Shown: positions 55,646-64,000 of the stretch, one piece after another | Layout: every line of letters starts with the position of its first letter | Numbering within the stretch: position 1 is the first letter of the stretch | Notes under the pieces: generated by a model | Told to the model about the DNA's origin: nothing | The model's database searches: none | The model's input: the letters and a program-made list of their open reading frames with translations, nothing else | Made by a program: the position numbers and the translations under genes | Assembly: GCA_024529925.1 (NCBI GenBank) | Contig: JAFEUB010001061.1 | Span: 111,001 to 175,000, forward strand | Direction: 5' to 3' | Source of the DNA: Ophthalmolycus amberensis | Taxonomy: Eukaryota; Chordata; Actinopteri; Perciformes; Zoarcidae | DNA: 64,000 nt

Positions 55646-57560
55646 GGGCCCGAGCCACCGACAACGTCGGGCCTGCGAAGGCCCTATTGAAATTGTAGGG
55701 GGTATTATTATTCTGATCTATATTTTTCCGCTTGGGGGGGACTTGCCATACTCCAAAACTCACCAGATTTGGGGGACTTGTCAGGTCTGGGTGAACTTAG
55801 AGTTTGAAATGGATGCGTCTTTCTGTGTAAAAAAATGGCTCTCTAGCGCCCCCTACAAATCGGTCCGGCGACGCCCCTCGGCCAGTATGTCCGATTGACT
55901 TGAAATTTGACCCACATGTCCCAATCCGCTAGATCTAAAAAAAAGCCTCTCAGACCACTAAGCTCCGCCTACTTAGATTTCCGCCATTTTGAATTTAGTG
56001 TAAAACCCATTTTTGCTATCTCCTCCTAGATGCTGGGTCCTATTGCTACCAAATTTGCTGGGGATCATTAATGGACCTACCTCATCAAAAGTTATTAAAA
56101 GCTTTTTGATACCTCTTAGCGTTTACAAGATATGGACCAATAAACTTCTTAGGGGCGTGGCTAAATATCAATACACATAACTTCTCATCCGTTTGTCCTA
56201 AAATTCCAAAATTTGCAGCATATGTGCACATCGCATGCTGTAACATACCCTGAGAATTGTTTTGCATTCAACCACTAGGGGGCGCTACAGTAAACCCGCG
56301 AAGTTGTGATTTGTCACTTTTTGCATTTTTCAGCCTTCGTATTTAACGAACTCCTAGACAATTTATGCGATCAACTTCTCCTTTGGTCAGGGTGCTCTTA
56401 AGACCTTTGTGATTACAAGTTATGAAAATCTCGCGCTTTCATCGAAGAACCTTGACGTGGCGTGGCGGTCATTTTACCTAATTTTTATGAAAAAAGAAGT
56501 TGTTAACTCCAAGGTACATTATCCAATCCGCACAAAACTTCTTATGCATGATGCTCAGTCAAGCGTGAACAGACTTCAATTGAAAACAATTCAATAACTC
56601 ATAGCGCCGGCTAAAGGAGATGTTTTTTTTTTTACTTTTAGTTATTCCTCCTAGCCAGGTGACCTGATGATTCTCAAATTTGGTAAGGATAGCCTTAAGA
56701 CATTGATGAAAAAAGGCCAAGAATATTGTGCGTTTTCGTTGAACGCCGTAGCGACCCATCGTTCGCCATGAAACAGGAAGCTGATGGTTTAGTGTGTTGG
56801 GATGTTCAGAAACTCATGAAACTTTGTACATGTGTCGTAGGTCAAAGGAAGACATAGTGTATATGTTTATTTGGCTTGGCCGTTTTAAATTGCCTCTATA
56901 GCGCCCCCTACAATATTTCGAAAGAGCAGCCCCAGCGCTACGTTTGAGCTACATGTATGAAAGTTGGTACGCACATGTATCCTATGGAGACTTAAAAATA
57001 AGTCTCTTGGGACCATGCTCTAAACCCGACCGGAAGTCGGCCATTTTGATATTTGTGTCATTTTTCCATCGATTTTGGCCTATTTCTAGTCGCTATACTT
57101 TAACGAACTCCTCCTAGGGACTTTAAATTTTGCCAGTACCATGTCAAGACCGTTGTGATTAAAAGTTACTCAAAGCGTTACGTTTGACGGAATCGTTTAG
57201 CCATAGCGGGCGTTTACTTTACGTGATTCCCCGTGAAAAAAGCTGTTGTAACTCAGCTGCACTTGTTCCAAACGGTCTCAAACTTCACATGCTTGATGAC
57301 ACTCACGGCCTGAGGATGTCTACAAGCTTATTTTCACTAGTACTCACAGCGCCACCTGCTGGCGAAAGGAAATCTGCGTTTTCTGACAAACTGCATCCGA
57401 TTTACGTGACTTTTACACTACGTGGTTCACACTTGACACAGAGCAACACGACGCACGCGTTCTGTAGCGCCAGGCAGAGGACGCAGGAAGCGTCATTTCC
57501 GGCACCAGGCGGTCCACGCGGGATTAAACACGTCTCGCTCGCGGACACGCCGTCCGACGG
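55646..57560 (+). repeat. Long GGGCCCGAGC-type dispersed repeat
   Basis: It starts TAGGGCCCGAGCCACCGACAA and GGCCCTATTGAAATTGTAGG, the standard opening of an abundant teleost repeat. It is followed by quasi-periodic modules such as TCTAGCGCCCCCTACAAAT, GGCGCTACAGTAAACCCGC and CTATAGCGCCCCCTACAATA. It has no clear coding frame; function and class are unknown. Confidence 0.75.
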
Positions 57561-58555
57561 TCACTATATCACTATATCCTGACAGACGATCTGTAAAAAA
57601 GTCAGGCTCCTCTACCTCCTTTTAGTGCCCCAAATGGCATTTGCAAGATTCCACTGCACCCAAAGTAAAACAACCAATCGGAGCTGAGGATTCTCTAATG
57701 CAAGATTCTGGTCCTGCATTGCCTATTTCTCACCTCAGACACCTAATTTAGTGTATTGTAGGGGTGTAACGGTTCACAAAATTCACGGTTGGGTTCGGTA
57801 CGATACAGTGGAGCCACGGTTCGGTACAGTAGAAAACTATAAATGCCAGAGAAATGTACTTGATTTTAAAATATATTTATTCATGACAACTAGTTATTCT
57901 TTGACTTTGAACAATGATGGAACTATACCTGAGTGATCCATCTTCTGGGGTGTCTTCTTAGCAACACATAAGCATAAAAAACAAAAACTGCTCCTTAATG
58001 TTATGTAGTATTGTTACTTACATCTTGCAAAAGAGATTTTTAATCTCAATGGGACTACCTGGTTAAATAAAGGTGGAAAAAAAACAAATCTTTTTTTATT
58101 CAAACGTATTCGGTTCGTCATGCGTACCGAACCGTGAGCCTCGTACCGAACACGCGTATCGTTACACCCCTAGTGTATAAGATGTAAAATGAGAAAGTTA
58201 ACTCTGGCCTGTTTTCCCAACTGTCAGCCTACCTACTAAATGGCAGCCGGGTAACAAACATAATTTCACAGCTAAGCAGTACACTGACAAGTTTCTGAAA
58301 ACATTTTAGGCGAGAAATAAAGAAACAGAGTATTGATTCATATTAGGTAAACTGCCTAAAGTTTTACAGTTAAATTAGAATTCACAAGTAGTGATTGACA
58401 GCTGTGTTGGAGACTCATCGACTTAGTTGTTTTTCTGCGGGCGTGGTGGAATCTTGCAACTGGCAGGAGCACTAAAAAGAAGTAGAGGAATCTGTTTTTT
58501 CAGTATGTCTGTCTCTTCCCTTAATGTCAGGATATAGTGACAGTTTAAAGAACTA
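57559..58555. mobile_element. MITE with CACTATATCCTG ends, split by a hAT
   Basis: The left CACTATATCCTGACAG pairs with the right CTGTCAGGATATAGTG-like end (GTCAGGATATAGTGACAG near 58527). The inner text CAAATGGCATTTGCAAGATT and AAACAACCAATCGGAGC matches the 62791-63003 copy. The hAT element 57759-58172 plus more sequence lies in the middle. Left edge is uncertain by about 10 bases. Confidence 0.7.
57759..58172. mobile_element. hAT non-autonomous element nested in the MITE
   Basis: Left TAGGGGTGTAACGG and right CGTTACACCCCTA are inverted. The flanks GTGTATTG (57751-57758) and GTGTATAA (58173-58180) match 6 of 8. The internal ACGGTTCGGTACAGT and TACCGAACCGTGAG are matching arms. A LINE-like tail (GACTACCTGGTTAAATAAAG) lies at about 58045-58065. 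Confidence 0.8.
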
Positions 58556-58969
58556 TGATTAAAAAGGTCTTTTTGTAAAAATGAACTGCTGCTTTAAACT
58601 GTTAAACAAGACTAACAAAACTGTGTTAATCATAGTGAACTATGGTCTGCATTCCAAATAAAATGGATTTTTGTTTCAATTTTTCACATTATAATGGCGA
58701 CATCAGATCTGTTGTTGCCAGATTAAGTTATGATATAGAACATGTCCAGCATTGTGTTAGCACTTAGTTTGAAGTCAACAAACTGCCTCAAAAAGACTTG
58801 TTTTTTGTAAAAATAAACTCTGTCTTTCATTACAACTGTTGTCTATCTTTTGTTTCAGCAACTTACAGTTTGCCTTAAAATTCTCAAGTAAGCTGAACTA
58901 CAATCGGTTTCCTGATAATTTCCTAGTAATGTGAATGCTTGGACTTGTAAGGATAACTTGTTCTAACTC

Positions 58970-59115
58970 AGATTTTTAAGTTGTCTGAATTGACAATTTA
59001 TAGTCAACCTAATTAATGGTTTTCAGTTAATTTTACACAGATATTTAAGTTGTCTGAATTGACAATTTATAGTTAACGTAATTCATAATTTTGAGTTAAC
59101 TGTACTACAGTTTCC
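58970..59115. repeat. Two-copy tandem repeat, unit about 70 bp
   Basis: AAGTTGTCTGAATTGACAAT followed by TTATAGT occurs at about 58978 and again at 59048, with further diverged neighbours. Confidence 0.75.
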
Positions 59116-59229
59116 TGCAATGACATGAGTTGCCTTAACTCAGTTACTTTAAGCTTTAACAACTTCAAATTAATGAGCTACTTTACTTAGAAATTTTAAG
59201 GCAATCGGTTTCCTGACTTTTTTTAAGTA

Positions 59230-60670
59230 AGGTCAACTTATTGCATTTTTCAATGCTTCCAGGGGCATTTATTTTCTTAGAATGCAGAGAGAACTGGGCC
59301 TTTGTTGGAAACGTGCTTGATGAATTCAGGATAATATACATTTCTACAGCACTACAAAATAATCATATCATAATCAACACTTAGTTTCTACTTTTTTAAC
59401 TAATACTTGTGTATTAGTAAAGATTGTCAGTGTGCAGTCACATATTAATATGACAGAAATTTGAATCACTGATCTAGTATTTGAAGTTGATAAGGATTCA
59501 GTACAGATATTTGTGTTGTTCAGTAAGTAGCAAAAGGATGCCATCACAGCATGTTTTTTATGCATAAGTTGGTGCTCTTTGCCAGCGATAGAAATCCTGA
59601 CCAGTATTCACCAGGTTTGTATCTTCGGTCACATTCTTCGCCCGTGAGGAGTTTGCATGCCTGCTCTATGCACATCCTGTTTCATTGAGCGCTCGCTAAC
59701 TTTAAAGATGTTGAGGCCTTGTTAAGACTCGACCTAACATCATTGACTGCACCTGTGTCAATTATCCAGCGCTCCCCACTGATTGCAATTTCCTGGCAGC
59801 TGACAGCAGCTGTGGTATATCTGATCCATCACTTGTCTTCACTAAGCCCATTACCTAAAGGCTTTTTCAATTTCTGCAAAACACTGCCTTGGTATTATTT
59901 GGTTATGACTTCTTGATCACAAAGTTGAATACAAGTCTAACCTTTCTCTTTTGCTCTCATCACCATGCAAGCCATTGGCAGTTCCGCCCCCACTGCATGA
60001 TTTGTTTTTTTAACATTATGGTCTTTATTTGCTTGACAGGAAAATCAGTTTCTTCTGTAGCAGCAGCCTGCAGTAACAAACTGTAAGGTCAAAGAGTACG
60101 CACTACAAGACCATTCAACTCAGAGTGGCAACAGTCAAAAAAAAAAGGCCCAGATGTGTCACAATAACGTTTCTGTGAATGTGACACTGTGCTGCTAAAC
60201 AAGCAGTTAGTGTTTAGACTCTAAAACATGGCTGAATTATCACACCTATAAAATAATGGGCCTCCTATGAGAAGATTTCCATATTCTTATCGAAATGATG
60301 AGCTCATATGAGTGAGCCACGTCAGATTCCTCAACCTCACTTTCAGATAACTGTGATTGCCCAGCATAAACATGGTGAAGTTCACCTGAGCGTTCGTAAA
60401 TTAGCATAAAGAATCCTCAATAATACCAATTGAGGCTATGCGTCCTGCCCCGTGTGCCATATATCAAAGTCCTGCTTTAGAAGGTCCATAATGGAAAGTC
60501 TGTCATTGGTAACAGTGTCAGCAGCAGAATGAAGGGAGCTGCTAAAGCAAAGGAATGCGGACATATAAAGCTTTGTTTGTGCTCACGCTTGGCACCGTAG
60601 CTCGAGCCTCCGCAGATGGCGCACAAGCTACGAGCACGCACAAAGGTGTTTATGCTTCATGTGCTGTTCG
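59230..60670. other. No gene recognised
   Basis: AT-rich sequence; no supported features. Confidence 0.4.
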
Positions 60671-60679
60671 TTGCATTAT

Positions 60680-61035
60680 TCTCCCTACCACCAGAGGGCG
60701 AACAAACTAAATGTACTGTGATGAAGCAAGAAGACGAGTCACCGGCAAAACACCACAAACCAACCCTCCAGAATGCAGAGTAGGAAATGTAATCCACTGT
60801 TAAGTCATATCTCATATTCATGCAATACTTGATAACCTTTTGTACAAGTCCTGTAAAGAAAGAAGTCAACTATGGAATGCATGATGAAGAAACAAAGGTT
60901 GAATATCCTGTAAACAGTTTGATTTGGGTGCAAAACATATATCCAAATGTGGAATTGTACGACCTCTGGTTTCTAAAGCATCCAACAACAAATTGGCCTC
61001 CTAAGACATTTTATCAGTGAACTATTTGTGACAGT
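60680..61035 (+). repeat. Dispersed repeat, copy 2 of the 5.7-6.2 kb family
   Basis: Shared order: CAACCCTCCAGAATGC, GAAACAAAGGTTGAATATCC, AATTGGCCTCCTAAGACATT and TTATCAGTGAACTATTTGTG. See the entry at 5700-6185. Confidence 0.6.
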
Positions 61036-62389
61036 TACGTCTGAAGAGCTCTAATCAAGTTCTAAACATTCACAGATCAGAGACCCACCGCCGCAAACAA
61101 TTGCCTTTTCGCACAACACGCAGGCCATGATGCTTTGTCCAGGGCGCGCACCAGCTTTGATTCTGCGACCATAAACTCAGCTGTACGAATGCTGTTAATG
61201 CCGCGTCTACTGGAGGGTTTCACTGTCACTGAAATAAAGAAGAACTTGTTCCATATGACAATACTGCTGCAATGCAATGACTGTAAAGGTCAAATAATTG
61301 ATGAGTTCGTATTGATACTGTAGTTTTATTCAATAGCGACAATAGACAGTTCAACTGAATGATATTGTTAGGCTATATAAGTCATTTAGATTTATATTAG
61401 CCGATAATAAATGTCAACATGATTATGAAGCGTTATTTACAGGTCTTCAAACTAATTAAATATACAATTCATTCGTGAAAAACTTGGATTTCAAGGTTTG
61501 GATAACAGCCGACTGACTTCAGATGACAGGGCCGCTCGTAGAATGTCTTCGTAATCCAAGAACAAATTCAAAATAACAGAAAATGTGAGACTGCGGCAGA
61601 TTCTGCTAAATCCCTCACACAAGCCACTTCAGAAGGTATCTGTGGTTCGTGTGGTTGCTTGTCCCCGCACAGACACTCGTATTGTGATTGCTATTGACGT
61701 GGTCTCTCTTCATAACAGACAATCACATGATCCGCCCTGCTGATTCCTAACTAACCCCTCTCGACTTTGTGTCAATCAGAGCAGGAAATTGAAATAAACA
61801 TCTGTCACAGCAGCACTCAGGAGCGTTTGCTCCGACTGATTTAGGCAGAAATGCATCAGGCGATGAACAAGAAAAAATCCTGCTCGCTGTTGTCGTTGAG
61901 CTGTCAGTAAAGGGGGTTTAGGAAGGAAGAGGATAAAGGCGACTCTAAGCTTATTAAAACAAGAAGGTGTTGAATAGCCAGATTATAAGAACTCCTCCCT
62001 AATTTCACAAGCAAAGCAGAAACAGCGTCATCAGTGTCGACCAGATACGCCGCGAACCGGGTTTAAGCTTCTATCACCATCCAGCAGGCCACTTTTTCAT
62101 TTCCATTATCTTTTTTCACACCGGTTGGAGGGAAGAGAAAATACTCTCAAGGCATCTCCTCCCTCCCCCTCTCTCTCTCTTCCATCCTCACCCCGTGTCT
62201 CCTCTCTGTCTCAACATCTAAATCAGACGGTTCAGCAGCAGGCAGCGGTCGCCGCTTCAGTTCTAACTATAACTGGAGGCGGAGATGAGAGCAGCCGCTA
62301 CGACTGGGACAGATAATTGCTGAAAACTTTTCCTTCAATTTCTTTGTTAAAGTCGCTGCGGCTTCAGGGCTCCCACGGTGCCATCCATC

Positions 62390-62435
62390 ATGGCTGGTAT
62401 GAGCCCATTAGATAAAAACCCTTTTGCACCATCAA
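62390..62435 (+). CDS. Possible first coding exon of an unidentified gene
   Basis: ATG at 62390 in a good context (CATCATGGC) starts MAGMSPLDKNPFAPS. It ends with CATCAA/GTGAGC, a fair splice donor, phase 1. Upstream is a pyrimidine-rich, CpG-containing stretch (62100-62380) without the AT-richness of the flanks, compatible with a 5' UTR. No later exon can be seen in the remaining 1.5 kb. The NPF tripeptide is an EH-domain-binding motif, but this is too short to name the gene. Confidence 0.35.
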
Positions 62436-62790
62436 GTGAGCACCCTCAACACTTTTAAAACGTAACGATATGTACTTTTATTTCATTATACTGGGCCGTG
62501 ATATTTCAGAAGAATTGATGAATATGCAAGAGTATTGTAAAGTGTCTTGTTATTCCCTTGTTATATGATAGCCTATGGGCCTTTAAATGTTGTTTCTCTG
62601 CTCCAGCATATGTATTTATTTATGTTTCTGTTGACTCCCTCTTATCACCATTGAGCCATTGCAGACGCTTTTGGATGATAATACATTGCCTTGATTTTGA
62701 ACTACACAATTTGCACATTTGTGATTCTAGTCGAAAGCAGCTATTAACGCTACAGTTGGTAACTATAATAGAAGATAACTTTTTGTCATA

Positions 62791-63003
62791 TTTGCTCAGA
62801 CTGTCACTATATCCTGCCAGCAGAACATGAGACAGGTAATCTGTGAAAAAAATCAGATTCCCGTGCTTCAAATGGCATTCGGAAGATTCCACCACGCTCA
62901 AAGAAAAACAACCAATCAGAGCCAAGGAGGCAGCTGAACCGTAGTTTTTCAAAGATTATCTGTCTCATGTACTACTGTCAGGATATAGGGACAGTTTGAG
63001 CAA
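62791..63003. mobile_element. MITE, 213 bp, complete
   Basis: Left end TTTGCTCAGACTGTCACTAT and, inverted, right end TTTGCTCAAACTGTCCCTAT continue with ATCCTG. They pair over about 26 bases with two differences. It is the best copy of the family also seen at 57559. Confidence 0.9.
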
Positions 63004-63137
63004 AAATGACAAGAAGTTATTTTTTATTAAAGTTAAACAATGACTAGCACTGAGTTTATCCCTCTAACAAGTATTGTCACAGGCGGATAATGCATACAGT
63101 GTAGCTCTGTGTCATTATCAGAGGGGAAAAAAAGGTG

Positions 63138-63297
63138 GCCTGCTGCATTGGGTAACATATTCCTTCATTACAATGAACAGTGCAGTATATTCCTCTCAGC
63201 TGTCAGACTAACAAGATCATAAATGCAGCTACAGCGTTGTTGTAAAATAAAGTGGCCCTGCTCGTAATGAAGGAATGTGTAACCCAATGCAACAGTG
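63138..63297. repeat. Imperfect palindrome (hairpin element)
   Basis: GGCCTGCTGCATTGGGTAAC followed by ATATTCCTTCATTAC at the left is complementary to GTAATGAAGGAATGTGTAAC and CCAATGCAAC at the right. A related half-site (TTGCACTGGGTGACGTGTTC) lies at about 16325. Confidence 0.7.
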
Positions 63298-63299
63298 TA

Positions 63300-64000
63300 T
63301 AGCTCTTCTGGGTGTTTTTAAATTGTACTAGGGACAGCAGATAAGGTATATTCGAGTTGCCTGTCAACGTCATGTGCATTAAAGGTAATTGGATCTGCCG
63401 GTCGCTAAAGTACAGTGAACAGCAGCGTGTAACCCTGAAAACAGAACCTAATGGACATATTCTGTAAGGCTAAGCACCGACACTATACTGAATGTACCTG
63501 CATGATAATAATGAACACTGTTCCGTCTATCCTACAGTGACACACCACTCAGACACGCACTATTCTGTCACCTTCAATTACTGCAGTCTTGTGGCCTCTA
63601 GTCGCAAATACATACGTAGTTTATTCACAAGGGTCAGCCCCTGAGAATAAAGGTTTTTATTCAATCCTCCACTTTGTTGAAAAAGCACATCGGAGAAGGC
63701 TGCATATTTATTGCCCCTTTGTTTATGCCATTGAGAAGCAATCGCTCAGTACATTTGTTCAGAAATACATTGTGCATGTAAGCTTTATTTAGCAAATAAG
63801 TCAACTTAGATGTGTATTTACTGTATTTGTTAAGTTAGAAACATGCTTCAGTATGCTATGCCCCTCTAGCTACAAATTTAAGTCATAATACACACTTACC
63901 CTTTCCCTCTAAGACCCAACATGTAGTCTGTTGCAGGCTGTAGCTGCCTCAGTTTTGAAGTTAGAGTGAAGATCACATGAAACGAGACGACCTGATGGAT
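63300..64000. other. No gene recognised
   Basis: If the exon at 62390 is real, this would be intron 1. No conserved element is seen. Confidence 0.4.

Noticed and set aside
1..64000. Endogenous viral sequences
   Set aside because: No viral capsid, envelope or polymerase motifs were recognised; all RT matches fit LINE or Penelope-like elements.

Overview
The window is nuclear DNA of a ray-finned fish, most likely a teleost. The support for this is spliced gene fragments with GT/AG junctions, tRNA-derived SINEs with the fish-type tail, many hAT miniature elements, a PIF/Harbinger element, LINE fragments (L1-type, L2/Rex-like) and Penelope-like elements (PLEs). I see no bacterial operons, CRISPR array or rRNA. 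Most of the window is transposon layers; host genes are few and mostly broken.

Layout. 1-15 kb: gene-poor, with two SINEs, a tyrosine-recombinase retroelement remnant with a split direct repeat (2.1-4.3 kb), a LINE fragment, a hAT transposase fragment and a third SINE. 15-21.3 kb: three hAT elements, each with a perfect 8-bp target duplication. 21.4-24.3 kb: LTR-like segment, a teleost repeat, a truncated hAT joined to an L1 3' end. 26.07-26.87 kb: C-terminal exons of a Ulp1/SENP-like protease with a PHD finger, cut off upstream by a C/T-rich block. 27-41.7 kb: the core of the window. Two different PLEs lie head to tail on the minus strand. PLE-A (about 38.34 down to 29.69 kb) carries an SGNH-hydrolase-like domain, a reverse transcriptase (RT) and a GIY-YIG endonuclease. 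It is split by a nearly intact Harbinger (31,843-35,677; TTA duplication) and by a 1.5-kb GC-rich insert with a SAP-like segment and proline-rich repeats. PLE-B (38.34-41.69 kb) is split by a LINE 3' end and a hAT element and has lost a catalytic aspartate.

42-64 kb: a LINE 3' end, two hAT MITEs, a cystatin-B-like gene with a tandem decayed copy (46.7-48.3 kb, minus), an L2 fragment, a decayed SAMD3-like gene (52.4-55.4 kb, plus), a long GGGCCCGAGC-type repeat, a MITE pair, and a possible first coding exon of an unidentified gene at 62.39 kb.

The Harbinger transposase (catalytic D, D, E all present) and its divergent Myb-like partner form a two-gene system that looks only one base from intact. 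The PLEs and hAT copies show nested insertions whose relative order can be read. The most unusual item is the domain set of PLE-A: SGNH hydrolase, RT and GIY-YIG, with an extra SAP/proline-rich block now in frame with the endonuclease.
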